Origin: a virus
DNA length: 50,930 nucleotides
Virus record (IMG/VR): IMGVR_UViG_3300022871_000025
Coordinates: 1-50,930 of that record
Reading direction: 5' to 3' (one strand)
This document shows, one piece after another, positions 8,197-17,237 of this stretch. Positions within the stretch are counted from its first letter, which is position 1. Every line of letters begins with the position of its first letter. The translations under genes were made by a program, and so were the position numbers. Below the pieces are notes generated by a model. It was given only the letters and a program-made list of their open reading frames with translations. It was not told where the DNA came from and ran no database searches.

Positions 8197-8939
8197 TATT
8201 CTCTCCTAAAGTTGTTATAAAACGGACTTGAACCATTATAATTAAAGACATCAGATTGAAAAGGTCTTTTATCGCCAGCATAACCAAGTAAACTAGGTTT
8301 CAGCCTTCTATCACGATCAATTGCTCCCTTCAACATTTCAACAAATCTCTTTTCATGTTTACCATCATCATCATCCACGTAAAGTTCAGCAGCTGCCAAA
8401 CAAGATTGACTGATAACCCCAGAGTATAATTCCATTCCAGCAGGAGATTCGGCATCAACGATAGTTTCGTCAACATCAATTATCCCTTTGAACGTGATAA
8501 CTACCTCTACTTGGGGCGTAGGATAAACAAGTAATTTTTGAACTAAAGCATCATCAACCTTTGTGGAAAGAAGAGTACCCAAAGTTGGATATCCTTCATT
8601 CCCATAAAATTGTTGAGCTTCTTCAATTCTTTGTTGACCGACATCAAAAGCTATGGACGCAAGCCCACTATCTTTTGGATAATGTAAATTACCTACGATT
8701 CCAGTAATACCAGAAGGCAATGCGTAAGTATCTTCGTCAACAGTCAAAGTGATGGTAGAAACAGGCGTTAGAAACGACCATTTGTAACCAACTTCATCAA
8801 CTATCTTAGGATGCAAAAACGCATCAACGCCCTTGTTGACTGCTTTTTCAATCTCTAATACTTCATCAGCAGAAAATCCACTGTGTCCATATCCAAGAAA
8901 GTAGCCAACATCTGATTTCAGTGTCTCGTAGGTATTCAT
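8196..8939 (-). CDS. Head-tail adaptor / tail tubular protein A-like
   Basis: This 247-residue protein is helix-rich at the N-terminus (S-A-D-E-V-L-E-I-E-K-A-V-N-K-G-V-D-A-F-L), then has a beta stretch (T-I-T-L-T-V-D-E-D-T-Y-A-L-P) and a C-terminal helical part. The pattern, length and position after the capsid genes match podovirus head-tail connector (gp11/TTPA-like) proteins, which bind under the portal. The assignment rests on layout and the W-S-F-L-T-P...Y-A-L-P pattern, not on a diagnostic motif. Confidence 0.55.
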   Translation of the reverse strand: MNTYETLKSDVGYFLGYGHSGFSADEVLEIEKAVNKGVDAFLHPKIVDEVGYKWSFLTPVSTITLTVDEDTYALPSGITGIVGNLHYPKDSGLASIAFDVGQQRIEEAQQFYGNEGYPTLGTLLSTKVDDALVQKLLVYPTPQVEVVITFKGIIDVDETIVDAESPAGMELYSGVISQSCLAAAELYVDDDDGKHEKRFVEMLKGAIDRDRRLKPSLLGYAGDKRPFQSDVFNYNGSSPFYNNFRRE

Positions 8940-8950
8940 ATTATTTTACC

Positions 8951-9961
8951 TTAACTTCCTGTTTCAGTAACACCAACAATTTTACTTAAAAACCAAGAGG
9001 TTCCTATATACTGCATACCAAAAACAGACGTAGCTGCATTTGTAAGGTCAGCAGAAGCAAGATCAGTTGTACCATCAGTATCAACGAGTGAAACGCCAGC
9101 AGCAGGAGTTATGTTGTAAACAAAACCACCAGTAATACCAGCAGCAGCCATCTTGACAACTTTAAAGTCGCCTTGTTCGCCAGCTGGGATTGTAACAGTA
9201 ATATCAGCAGCCAAAGCTTGATTGCCTTGACAAACTGTAACACCTGTAGGAGTCAATGTTGCTGCAATACCATTAATGTATTGAACGCCACAAGTTTGAA
9301 CACCATCTAGTATTTCTGCATAAACCAGAGGTTTTACAGCATATATACATAGACATGCTTTTGTAGCACCACTTAGAACACTGCCAGCACAAGTTGAAGT
9401 CAACACAATAACTGTTGTGCTAGTAACACTTGATATCTTATAGCTTCCACCGGTTAAAACACCAGCGGCACTTGATAGAATCTGAACAGTCTGTCCAGCA
9501 GCAGTCGTTGTGACAGCTTCTGGCAACGTAATTGTGATACCATCATCTGCAACACTTGCTGTATTCGCAAGTAACGAAACAAGTACATTTGTCGTAGCTT
9601 GTTTAGCAACTGCCGTAGAAGTACCTGCAATACCACCTTTAACAAAGAATCCTCGACCATCTGCAACAAGAGCAGAAATAGGGTCGCCGATACTTACATT
9701 TTCAGCAACAGCAACCTGCGCAGACTTAGAGCCTGGAGTTGCAAGATCAATATAATTGCGTGTAGTATTAGCTCTTTGAGCTTCCATTGAAACACCAGCA
9801 AAACGCCTTGAAGCTGCTATTGTTGGTCTTACTACTACATTAACCTCATCTGAATCACCGAAGAAGCTTTCACCCACTTCAATTGCATCCGTTCCATCAT
9901 ATTTTTGTCTCATAACTTCTCTGTTAGGAGCATTTACGATTGTGTTTGGTCCACCACTCAT
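8951..9961 (-). CDS. Probable capsid-associated (decoration) protein
   Basis: This 336-residue protein directly follows the major capsid gene. It begins M-S-G-G-P-N-T-I-V-N-A-P-N-R-E and is rich in Ala, Thr, Val and Gly, suggesting stacked beta domains. The N-terminal part contains E-V-G-E-S-F-F-G-D-S-D-E. Proteins in this slot often stabilise the shell. AAAGGAAAGAGG lies upstream of the ATG, a strong ribosome binding site consistent with high expression. No named family recognised. Confidence 0.5.
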   Translation of the reverse strand: MSGGPNTIVNAPNREVMRQKYDGTDAIEVGESFFGDSDEVNVVVRPTIAASRRFAGVSMEAQRANTTRNYIDLATPGSKSAQVAVAENVSIGDPISALVADGRGFFVKGGIAGTSTAVAKQATTNVLVSLLANTASVADDGITITLPEAVTTTAAGQTVQILSSAAGVLTGGSYKISSVTSTTVIVLTSTCAGSVLSGATKACLCIYAVKPLVYAEILDGVQTCGVQYINGIAATLTPTGVTVCQGNQALAADITVTIPAGEQGDFKVVKMAAAGITGGFVYNITPAAGVSLVDTDGTTDLASADLTNAATSVFGMQYIGTSWFLSKIVGVTETGS

Positions 9962-9991
9962 TTTAATATCCTCTTTCCTTTAAATATTATT

Positions 9992-11032
9992 TTAAACCTT
10001 GTAAATAATAGAATTGTTTCTACGATTAGTACAGGCGAGATTAACAACCATGTCTGTATGAACTTGGAAAACAGTATGTTTGTTTGCTACTTGCGTAGGT
10101 TTACTCATCTTCTTTTTCCAACCAGCCTGAATGCCAAATGCCATTGTATTCCAATCAATCATCAAGATTGGAGCTGTAGCATCGTCATCCAAAATAGGAA
10201 CAGCAACAAGTGGTAAGCTCTTAAACAGAACTTCGCCAGCTGTATTTGTTAAATCTGTACCAAGATTCATGTTTCCTGCATCTAAAATATCTTCAAACTC
10301 TAACAGTGTATCTGTTGTACAATAAATGCCTCTTCCTTTGCCAAGCATTGGAACAGCATTTTTAGTAATAGACTTGAAGTTTGTTTTCACAAAAGCTGTT
10401 CTCATTGCTTTAACAAGGTCAGTTTTTGTAATAGCAGAATAAGTATCTGTGTAATTAGCCCAACGAGGAACATCAGCAATTTTTAAACCACCGCAACCTT
10501 CTGCAAAACCAGCAGGGTCTCCACCATTGAAGCCTTTACTAGCACTTCTCTGCAGCCAATAATCCAAACCAAACATAGTAAGTTTGTCACTGGAATCTTG
10601 TGCACCATTAAAGATTGAATTTTCAAGCTTTTCTGCAATAGAAACATCTCTAGCAGTACTACGAGTTTCGAGCAAGTCATAAATTGCCGAAGCACCTTGC
10701 TGGAACATAGGTTCTTTTACATCCCAAGTAATATTTGCCGTTAAGAAACGAGGTTTAATCTCGATTTTCTCCATTGTATCGCCAGAAGCAGTTGAATCAT
10801 CCGCATACAACCCTGTCCATTTTGCACTATGATTTTGGTCAACCTGTGCGTCAACACGCCAAGGCATACCGCCATGAAATGTTTTTATATGTTTATCATA
10901 CAGATTACTCATTCCCACAAATTCAGTAATATCTGTTTGTAAATTCGTATAACCACCCTTTTTTACTATATCAGGTAGTGTGCCCTCAACCAAATCATTA
11001 ATCTGGTCTGGTGTTAATTCTTGAATTGCCAT
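9992..11032 (-). CDS. Major capsid protein
   Basis: A 346-residue protein directly after the acidic scaffold gene, in the expected order terminase, portal, scaffold, capsid. The length and features (N-terminal helix I-Q-E-L-T-P-D-Q-I-N-D-L-V, a long middle with W-D-V-K-E-P-M-F-Q, C-terminal beta region P-L-V-A-V-P-I-L-D-D-D) fit the HK97-fold capsid proteins of many podoviruses. The fold itself is not proven by a short motif; position and size carry the call. Ribosome binding site AGAAAGAG precedes the start. Confidence 0.8.
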   Translation of the reverse strand: MAIQELTPDQINDLVEGTLPDIVKKGGYTNLQTDITEFVGMSNLYDKHIKTFHGGMPWRVDAQVDQNHSAKWTGLYADDSTASGDTMEKIEIKPRFLTANITWDVKEPMFQQGASAIYDLLETRSTARDVSIAEKLENSIFNGAQDSSDKLTMFGLDYWLQRSASKGFNGGDPAGFAEGCGGLKIADVPRWANYTDTYSAITKTDLVKAMRTAFVKTNFKSITKNAVPMLGKGRGIYCTTDTLLEFEDILDAGNMNLGTDLTNTAGEVLFKSLPLVAVPILDDDATAPILMIDWNTMAFGIQAGWKKKMSKPTQVANKHTVFQVHTDMVVNLACTNRRNNSIIYKV

Positions 11033-11045
11033 TGTTTAGCTCTTT

Positions 11046-11900
11046 CTATTTAGCAAAACCGTCCATCTTTTTTTCCATTTTTGCAAGTACACTTTCATGG
11101 GCTTCTTCTTCGGTTAAAGCTCGTTTAACCTTTATACCCTTTTTACCTGGTACTCGTTGAATGGTCTTTTTAGAACGATTTGTCAATTTATTTATTGCAT
11201 CCTTAGACAAAGTATCTCCCAATGCTAATTTTGAAGCTTCATTAAAAATGTCACTTGCACTAGCCTTTACCCCACTTTGACTATATCCCTTTGAGAGAAC
11301 ATCCATTTTCTCCCTTACCTTTACCTGCTGTTCTGGTTTTAACTTTGACATCATCTCCGAGGTGCCGTCAATTAGCACGTCCTGTTGACGTTGAGTTTTC
11401 AACGTAGAGATTTGGTCTGCTAAACCTGAAATTATTCCTTTTAATCCTGTAAATACTGCTGCTGGGTCTTCCATCTCAAAGATATCTTCTATATCAAGAA
11501 ATGACAAATCCATTGGTTCATCTGCTTTTGGAGCATCTTCTTTTTTGTCAACATTTTTGTTAATGGAAAGATTTGCCATTCTACTTATCATATCTTCATC
11601 GTTAAGTTTCAAAATATCTGAATAGCTCATTCCAGCCTTGATTGCACTTTCAACCACTTCGTCACTTACATTAAACTCTGCATCGTCATCTTGTCCGTCA
11701 TCTTGTCCATCGTCATCCTCGACTTCTACCTCGTCTACGATTGGTTCATCTTGTTTTTTCTCTTCAACAATTTTCTCATCTTTTACATCTTCTTGTCCAA
11801 GTGGGTCAACCGCAATATCTTCAGCGTTTACGCCCTTGCTTGCTTCATCAGCAATAGTCAACATTTCTTTCATCGTTTCTTTTACTATATCTTTAGCCAT
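11046..11900 (-). CDS. Capsid scaffolding protein
   Basis: A 284-residue, very acidic, helix-rich protein with a long Asp/Glu stretch (residues ~45-75, D-D-G-Q-D-D-G-Q-D-D-D-A-E-F), a coiled middle and a basic C-terminus (K-K-G-I-K-V-K-R-A-L-T-E-E-E-A). An acidic rod with a positively charged tail directly upstream of the capsid gene is the usual scaffold design; the tail would contact the capsid protein. No protease domain was seen. Confidence 0.75.
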   Translation of the reverse strand: MAKDIVKETMKEMLTIADEASKGVNAEDIAVDPLGQEDVKDEKIVEEKKQDEPIVDEVEVEDDDGQDDGQDDDAEFNVSDEVVESAIKAGMSYSDILKLNDEDMISRMANLSINKNVDKKEDAPKADEPMDLSFLDIEDIFEMEDPAAVFTGLKGIISGLADQISTLKTQRQQDVLIDGTSEMMSKLKPEQQVKVREKMDVLSKGYSQSGVKASASDIFNEASKLALGDTLSKDAINKLTNRSKKTIQRVPGKKGIKVKRALTEEEAHESVLAKMEKKMDGFAK

Positions 11901-11911
11901 TTCAATTTCTC

Positions 11912-12253
11912 CTAGTTATAACAATTTCGGTCATGTAGACCAAGTTTTTTTAATGTATCTTTTCGTTCAACCGCATTATGATGAATAATATCACCGTCAG
12001 GGTGAACATCCGCTTTTATACCTTTTTTCTTAAATTCTGCTCTACGTTCCGCTACCTCACTTGGAGAGACACCACAAGCGAAATCTTTCAATGGCCAACC
12101 CTTAGAAGTATCTCCACCACTAAAGCTACAAACAGCAAAAATCCTCTTAGCGACTCTTCCATCTTGTAATGTTATAGTTTCTGGTCGCTTTTGTAAAGAA
12201 AAAACTTTATCTATTTTTTCACCATCTTTAGTTTCGTAGACGTAGATAGGCAT
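11912..12253 (-). CDS. FmdB-like small protein
   Basis: This 113-residue protein starts M-P-I-Y-V-Y-E-T-K-D-G, resembling the M-P-I-Y-E-Y start of FmdB-type zinc-ribbon proteins, and includes F-S-L-Q-K-R-P-E-T-I. The usual CxxC pairs are missing; only single cysteines remain (C-S-F-S-G-G-D and F-A-C-G-V). Small FmdB-related proteins often sit between portal and scaffold genes in phages; their role is unknown. It is joined to the portal gene with no gap. Confidence 0.5.
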   Translation of the reverse strand: MPIYVYETKDGEKIDKVFSLQKRPETITLQDGRVAKRIFAVCSFSGGDTSKGWPLKDFACGVSPSEVAERRAEFKKKGIKADVHPDGDIIHHNAVERKDTLKKLGLHDRNCYN

Positions 12254-13950
12254 TATTGACTTTCACCTCCACCTTCAGACTGCAACATATTAGCCAATCC
12301 CTCTGGTTGTCCACCGCCACCACCAATGTGTTGATAGACCTTTGGTTCTGATGGGGGCTTTGTTACTTGCCTATCAGCAGACTCTTCTTCTGTCTGAACA
12401 GGCTGACCAAATTTAATGATATCTTCTAACTCTGGTAAATTCCTTAATTCAGATGCACGTTTGATAATTGCTTGAGCATCTATAACTCCACCGGCTGCTT
12501 CAATAGCTGGACCAAGAGGGAGTATAATTTCGTTCATTGTGCCAACTAGCTTCTGATACCTAGCTTCTGGAGACTTGTCAACTGCTGATACAATCTCAAC
12601 ATCAAAGTTGAAATCCAAAAAGTCACCTTCTTGAGTTTCGCTATTCCACTGAACAGGAAGAACCAATCCAGTTTTACCAATTGGTTTTTCTAAATCCATT
12701 TGAGCGACTGGATCTGTCCATCTGTAATATATAAATCGGCTAACAATCTTATTTACAAACTTATTCAGTCTAGCTGACATATAAGCGATTCCACCGCTTG
12801 CATTCTCGTTGAGCAAATCTTCTTGTTTATAAGTATCTGCTTGCGGTCGAAGTCCACCAAGAGAATCAAGATTGCCGGATTGCCTAGAAAAATTAGTTCG
12901 TAGATTGTCTGAAAATACCATAGTGTTTGTTTGCAGTCCACCCAGATTAACCTTCTCCGGACGTGAACCTTTTCTCATAGAAACGATATGTCCATCTGGA
13001 GTAGAGTTTGCTCTGATAGCATCATCATCATCACCACTACCAACAACTGATATATTCTTTTGGGAGAGAGCTTGCATTGCATTTTTGCGGTAAATATCAT
13101 TGCAAAGTGTACTCATTCCAAATACAGATGCAAGAGGACTTAGCGGTAATATATTTCCAGGAACATCCCAATAAAACAATCTTTCATACGGACCATCTTC
13201 ATCACCATCATATTCAACCTCTGAAATTAATTCCAAAGTTTCAACAACATAAGTGTAAATCTTACTTTCGGAAGGAACCCAAACATCTCTCAAATGAACT
13301 CTATCTTTATAAGTCGTTATAGCTGGATTGACACCACTAAGAGATTGCGTCTTTCCGCCTTGTGATTCATCAATCTCATTATCTTCACCATCAACTTTTT
13401 TGTTAAAAATCTCATCAATCAAATCTGCTTCAAGCCAATAGTCATTTCCCTCAAACTGAATTGCATCACTTGTCTTTGCTGACATATCTATGAAGTAATT
13501 ATCGAAAGGAACATAGTCGGCAAATGGTGCTGCGATATCACGTCCTTCATAGGTAGCAATCTTTGACAAACCAATCTTCACAATTCCAAGAGTAAATAAT
13601 GAATCCACATAAACTTTAGAAAGACACTCTGCAAGATTTGCTTCTTTTATGTCTTTATCAGCCCCCATTGATATTGTCTTTGCCATACCAGAAAGGCTCA
13701 TTATGTCAGATGTTACATGAGTTACAAGTTCGGCTGGTGCCATAGAGGAAGTGTATGTAGCAACAAACAACTCAATATTGTTTTCATAAATCTTAGTAGC
13801 ACCTAAAGTAAGGTCATCTGAATAATGATTTCCAACATAGTTAGCAACAAACTCTTTGTGTAAATCTCTCTTATAACTTAAATTACTAATTGAATCTTCC
13901 ACACTTTCGTGCATCTTCTGGTCTATCACTGAAGGTCCTTGTTTTCTCAT
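12253..13950 (-). CDS. Portal protein
   Basis: A 565-residue protein immediately after the large terminase gene, overlapping it by 4 bases (ATGA). Size, position and features fit a podovirus-type portal: a helical N-terminus, a wing-like region with N-Y-V-G-N-H-Y, a stretch of helices in the middle (N-A-M-Q-A-L-S-Q-K-N) and a Gly/Gln-rich C-terminal tail (G-G-G-G-Q-P-E-G-L). It forms the dodecameric DNA gate at one capsid vertex. Confidence 0.8.
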   Translation of the reverse strand: MRKQGPSVIDQKMHESVEDSISNLSYKRDLHKEFVANYVGNHYSDDLTLGATKIYENNIELFVATYTSSMAPAELVTHVTSDIMSLSGMAKTISMGADKDIKEANLAECLSKVYVDSLFTLGIVKIGLSKIATYEGRDIAAPFADYVPFDNYFIDMSAKTSDAIQFEGNDYWLEADLIDEIFNKKVDGEDNEIDESQGGKTQSLSGVNPAITTYKDRVHLRDVWVPSESKIYTYVVETLELISEVEYDGDEDGPYERLFYWDVPGNILPLSPLASVFGMSTLCNDIYRKNAMQALSQKNISVVGSGDDDDAIRANSTPDGHIVSMRKGSRPEKVNLGGLQTNTMVFSDNLRTNFSRQSGNLDSLGGLRPQADTYKQEDLLNENASGGIAYMSARLNKFVNKIVSRFIYYRWTDPVAQMDLEKPIGKTGLVLPVQWNSETQEGDFLDFNFDVEIVSAVDKSPEARYQKLVGTMNEIILPLGPAIEAAGGVIDAQAIIKRASELRNLPELEDIIKFGQPVQTEEESADRQVTKPPSEPKVYQHIGGGGGQPEGLANMLQSEGGGESQ

Positions 13951-15803
13951 CTAACTCCCATAATATAAGCATCCCTGTCATTTCCAAGTTGCTCTTTGTT
14001 ATATTCTCTCATTCGTGCTGCCACTGAATTAGCTTGAATAATCGGTTTAGTTTTCGTATCAACATAAATTGGTTCACTTTCTAAAACATGAGCAACCATT
14101 GCATCTGCCATAACTTCATCACCATGAGCATTTCTCGCACCAGTAGGATTGCTAATTAATTTAGTCGCTCTATGAACAATCTTTGGTCCTGGCTCAATAA
14201 TAAATTCCATGCACTCGTTTAATCCGTCAATACTCCTGTTTGTAATCTTGTCTTGCCCCAACGAATACCTATATGTCATCAATAATGCACTTCTGGCATC
14301 ATCGTTAAAATAAAATCCAGCATCAGTATCGTTCCTGTAATACAAGTTACTGTACTGCAAAGCTTCAATCTCATTTGAAAATGTCTTTCCAACCACACCA
14401 GTAGCATCCCAGATTAGGAACGCATCATTAAACATCTTCGCCAACATCACTGATATTCTTGCAAAATCCTTTGGGTCATAGTTAGGTGACTGCCACCTTG
14501 CAACCTTTTCTTTCCTCACCGCATCATAAACAACTGCCACCGAATTACTAGCTCCTGTACCAAACGATACATCTGAACTCACAATAAATCTTCTAGCATA
14601 CAGCCAGTCTTTGTCTATCTTTCCAGCTTCGTTGATATTGTTAAACCAGCAACTCAACTCTCCATTCTCATTTTCCTGTATAACGCTATCCTTGATAACA
14701 CCCTGATATAGTGGTAACATTCCCTCAAGCATGATTTTCTTTTCAATCACTGCCTTTGAGAAGAACAACTGATCTGAACCACTTGCATCCATATCAAGCT
14801 CTTGAGCAACCATTTTATCGTCTGCCATCTTAGAAGCTGCTGTATCATACCAAGGAGACCTTTTCTTTCCATCTAGTATCCAAGGATAGTCTTGGGGGAA
14901 CTTAACCTTTTTTGACCCCCTTACGCCTCTCCTAAGTACGGTTACTACTGCACTGTAGCTTGTATCTAAGATTTTAAGAACATAATCACCATTAATATCC
15001 ATCTTTGACGTGTACAAGCCCTTGTTCTTTTCCTCGTGCAAGCTCCAATGCCACTGATAAAGAAATGCAGCAGTCTTACACTTGATGTTAAATTGTGTTA
15101 GTGGACCTTTGTGAGTTGATACAAAATATCTAATGTATGCGGTCTCACCGGTAGCACCATCACCTCTAACTGCATCATTGTCGTTAATCGCCGCCCATTC
15201 ATCACCAATAAACACATCCAGTCTTGGCCCTCTAAAGAAATCTTTGTTAGTTGATTCACCGTTGATAGTCGATTTTGTTTCGTCATTCACAAAGGCTAAA
15301 ACCACTCTTGTAACTTTTGATGGCTTCATCCACCCTGGAATGTTGTCGTGCAGATAATCAAGTTTTTCAAACAAACTTCCGGCAGCTCCATCAACCAACG
15401 GTTCCTTTCTCGAAACAACTCCAGCTCTAAATGGCGATTCCTTTGGTAGCAACAACCAAGGAGCATATATCAAAGTCATCATACATACTGATGCTCCCAT
15501 ATCTCTAGTCTTTTCAATCGTTGCATCACCTGGATCCACCTTTGATAATATCCTATTCCATTCATTTTTAAAAAATTCATCTTGGTAGTCATAAACAATG
15601 AACGGCATTCTGGTAACAACACTTCTAGGATTTTCGGCCCAAGCAAAAGTGTTTGTGAAAAATAGATAATCCTCTCTGATGATTTTTTGTATGAAAGCTC
15701 TGAACCTTAATTCTTTACCGCATTTCTCAAGTATCATTTTACGAAAGATTAAATTTGCAAATAAAGTTTTAGGAACATACTGGTCATATTTAAACTCCAT
15801 CAT
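13947..15803 (-). CDS. terL: Terminase large subunit
   Basis: A 618-residue packaging ATPase/nuclease. E-K-T-R-D-M-G-A-S-V at residues 97-106 is the deviant Walker A of large terminases (R-Q-M-G-x-S type). L-D-V-F-I-G-D-E-W-A at 195-204 is Walker B with the catalytic glutamate at 202. The C-terminal RNase H-like nuclease shows D411 (S-S-D-V-S-F-G), D466 (L-I-W-D-A-T-G) and a final G-D-E-V-M-A-D-A near residue 570. It would cut and translocate DNA into the prohead through the portal. The start (two Met codons in a row) follows GGGAAATAG and overlaps the previous gene by 14 bases. Confidence 0.92.
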   Translation of the reverse strand: MMEFKYDQYVPKTLFANLIFRKMILEKCGKELRFRAFIQKIIREDYLFFTNTFAWAENPRSVVTRMPFIVYDYQDEFFKNEWNRILSKVDPGDATIEKTRDMGASVCMMTLIYAPWLLLPKESPFRAGVVSRKEPLVDGAAGSLFEKLDYLHDNIPGWMKPSKVTRVVLAFVNDETKSTINGESTNKDFFRGPRLDVFIGDEWAAINDNDAVRGDGATGETAYIRYFVSTHKGPLTQFNIKCKTAAFLYQWHWSLHEEKNKGLYTSKMDINGDYVLKILDTSYSAVVTVLRRGVRGSKKVKFPQDYPWILDGKKRSPWYDTAASKMADDKMVAQELDMDASGSDQLFFSKAVIEKKIMLEGMLPLYQGVIKDSVIQENENGELSCWFNNINEAGKIDKDWLYARRFIVSSDVSFGTGASNSVAVVYDAVRKEKVARWQSPNYDPKDFARISVMLAKMFNDAFLIWDATGVVGKTFSNEIEALQYSNLYYRNDTDAGFYFNDDARSALLMTYRYSLGQDKITNRSIDGLNECMEFIIEPGPKIVHRATKLISNPTGARNAHGDEVMADAMVAHVLESEPIYVDTKTKPIIQANSVAARMREYNKEQLGNDRDAYIMGVR

Positions 15804-16320
15804 CTATTTCCCTTAGTATTTTCTTTTCCTCCATTTTCGCAACCTTGTTCATTTCAACAAGAACATCTATCAAATCACAAATGTCTTTTCCATCAAAATT
15901 GTTTTCGTCCTCTTTTTGACCTTGGCCAATACTCTTGTTTACAAAGTTCTTCTTAAAATCCATGTAAAATGCTTGAGATTCTCTGCAATCAACATAATAC
16001 TTTAAGGCTATGGCATCCGGTGCTTTCTTCAAATCAACAGCAGTGTGCCTAAACATCAAACTCTCTAAAACCCACCTAGAGATTTCCTCTGGAGTAGCCT
16101 TCTTTCCTCGTAAAAACTCAAGTACTTCTGGAGGCACTACAATCTTTTTTACGCTCTTACTCTCTGGCCCTTTGCATTTTGCAACATAAGATGACAGTAA
16201 AGTTTCGATATCCTTTGCAGATGCTTCATCGGTTCTCATGTCTGCTCGTTCATCACAAAAATCCTGCCACAAACCATGCTCTTTCAAAAGCTTCTTTGTC
16301 TCAACAGATGTCACTGCCAT
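15790..16320 (-). CDS. Probable terminase small subunit
   Basis: A 176-residue protein directly upstream of and overlapping terL, the normal position of the small terminase (DNA recognition) subunit. The N-terminus is helical and charged. Residues ~70-110 (A-T-P-E-E-I-S-R-W-V-L-E-S-L-M-F) could form a helix-turn-helix, and the C-terminus is a helical coil. The ribosome binding site GAGGAG is 10 bases upstream. No decisive motif; the call is from context and size. Confidence 0.6.
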   Translation of the reverse strand: MAVTSVETKKLLKEHGLWQDFCDERADMRTDEASAKDIETLLSSYVAKCKGPESKSVKKIVVPPEVLEFLRGKKATPEEISRWVLESLMFRHTAVDLKKAPDAIALKYYVDCRESQAFYMDFKKNFVNKSIGQGQKEDENNFDGKDICDLIDVLVEMNKVAKMEEKKILREIDDGV

Positions 16321-16338
16321 TCTGCATTTCTCCTCGTT

Positions 16339-16488
16339 TTACGACCATGATTTAGATGCTTGAAGAAAACTTGACTGATAATTCAAACGTCTTTTGCTAA
16401 GTCTATTCAAGTTTTTGATTAGTTCTCTCTCTATTTCTTCGTATTTTCTAATTCCGCAATCTGGTTCATATATTATTGTTTCACTCAT
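16339..16488 (-). CDS. Hypothetical 49-residue helical protein
   Basis: The ATG overlaps the previous stop as ATGA and the frame ends 18 bases before the small terminase start. The charged helical sequence includes E-E-I-E-R-E-L-I-K-N-L-N-R-L. No family recognised. Its coupling on both sides makes it a likely real gene. Confidence 0.55.
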   Translation of the reverse strand: MSETIIYEPDCGIRKYEEIERELIKNLNRLSKRRLNYQSSFLQASKSWS

Positions 16489-16700
16489 AACTTCGTAAGT
16501 TCCTCCTCAATTTCAATCTTGCGAACTGTCAATGCTTTAAAAATGCAATTAGTTAAAGTATCATGCTTAGAAAAATTGATAGTACTAGATCCAAAATCAA
16601 AAGAAATACTTTTAAAGTCTTCTTTAAAACCAAACAAAACTTTTATTTTGTTCCAATCTTCAAGCAAATAATCAACCTTTTCAATGTTTTCCAAGTTCAT
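16485..16700 (-). CDS. Hypothetical 71-residue protein
   Basis: A polar helical protein (M-N-L-E-N-I-E-K-V-D-Y-L-L-E-D-W). Its start lies in a 20-base tandem repeat that duplicates both the GGATTGA ribosome binding site and the start codon. The upstream copy opens a 7-codon frame ending at the real start. First gene of the packaging operon after the terminator at 16735-16775. Function unknown. Confidence 0.5.
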   Translation of the reverse strand: MNLENIEKVDYLLEDWNKIKVLFGFKEDFKSISFDFGSSTINFSKHDTLTNCIFKALTVRKIEIEEELTKL

Positions 16701-16727
16701 TCAATCCTTTCCAAGTTCATTCAATCC
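16688..16727. repeat. 20-base tandem repeat over a start site
   Basis: Two exact, adjacent copies (16688-16707 and 16708-16727) include GGATTGAATG on the minus strand. The result is a short upstream frame (M-N-L-E-R-I-E) whose stop overlaps the start codon of the 71-residue gene. Confidence 0.75.
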
Positions 16728-16734
16728 TTCGTTT

Positions 16735-16775
16735 AAAAACTCTGCCCCTCTCACGATTTGAGGTCTAGGGCAGAG
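16735..16775 (-). terminator. Intrinsic terminator upstream of the packaging operon
   Basis: In the minus-strand RNA, CTCTGCCC and GGGCAGAG (8 bp) close a hairpin with extra internal pairing, followed by five Ts. It should stop transcripts arriving from the small-gene cassettes, so late genes need read-through or another promoter. The rest of 16776-16928 shows no supported gene; one frame there reads as an Ala/Ser/Glu/Lys-rich tail without a start. Confidence 0.7.
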
Positions 16776-16928
16776 AACGTAACTATAACTAACCAACTAA
16801 CGGTATAACCTAGTAAATCAATTCGTAGCTGAAGAATATTCGTAGCCTTCTGGAGCCTTTGGTTTTTCCCCTTTTTCCTCGCTGCTGCTAGCTTCTTATC
16901 CTGAGCTTTCCCTGCCAGACGTAAAGTG

Positions 16929-17132
16929 TTACTTCTTTTTCTTCAATTTGTCAGCTTTAAGTTTACGTCTTGCCTTTATACGTATTTGGCTTGCTGCATC
17001 AATTTGCTTTGGAGTGTTTTGCACACCAGCATTAGTAAATGAACCACTTCTGTTTGTATTACTACTTTTTGCCTTACTACTTTTTGCCTTACTACTTTTT
17101 GCCTTTTTTTTTGTCACTCCAAGAGTTTTCAT
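16929..17132 (-). CDS. Small Lys-rich basic protein, probable nucleic-acid binder
   Basis: 67 residues with about one third lysine or arginine, including three tandem K-A-K-S-S repeats near the N-terminus and K-L-K-K-K-K at the end. The composition resembles small DNA-condensing or histone-like tails. No strong ribosome binding site precedes the ATG, so translation is less certain. In the same frame after the TAA, another stretch reads without a start up to a second TGA after one more TAA, perhaps a remnant of a longer protein. Confidence 0.45.
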   Translation of the reverse strand: MKTLGVTKKKAKSSKAKSSKAKSSNTNRSGSFTNAGVQNTPKQIDAASQIRIKARRKLKADKLKKKK

Positions 17133-17208
17133 TTTCTGTTTGTGTTACCCATAATAATTTTCTTCTTTGTTTTAAGTTTTCTACATAGTTTCGTTTAAGA
17201 CATTCATA

Positions 17209-17237
17209 CATATACCAAAATTTGACAAAAAAAGCAA
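17209..17237 (-). promoter_or_regulatory. Candidate sigma-70 promoter P3 with flanking inverted repeat
   Basis: On the minus strand: TTGCTT, 17-base spacer, TATATG, with a TGG extended -10. The -10 box overlaps TATACCAAAA (17211-17220, plus strand), whose exact inverted copy TTTTGGTATA lies at 17272-17281, like paired operator half-sites. It would drive the basic protein gene and possibly the packaging operon if the terminator is passed. Nothing else was seen in 17133-17350. Confidence 0.45.

Noticed and set aside
11638-11988. Ser-rich plus-strand frame over the scaffold gene
   Set aside because: Mirror of the acidic Asp/Glu codons of the scaffold.
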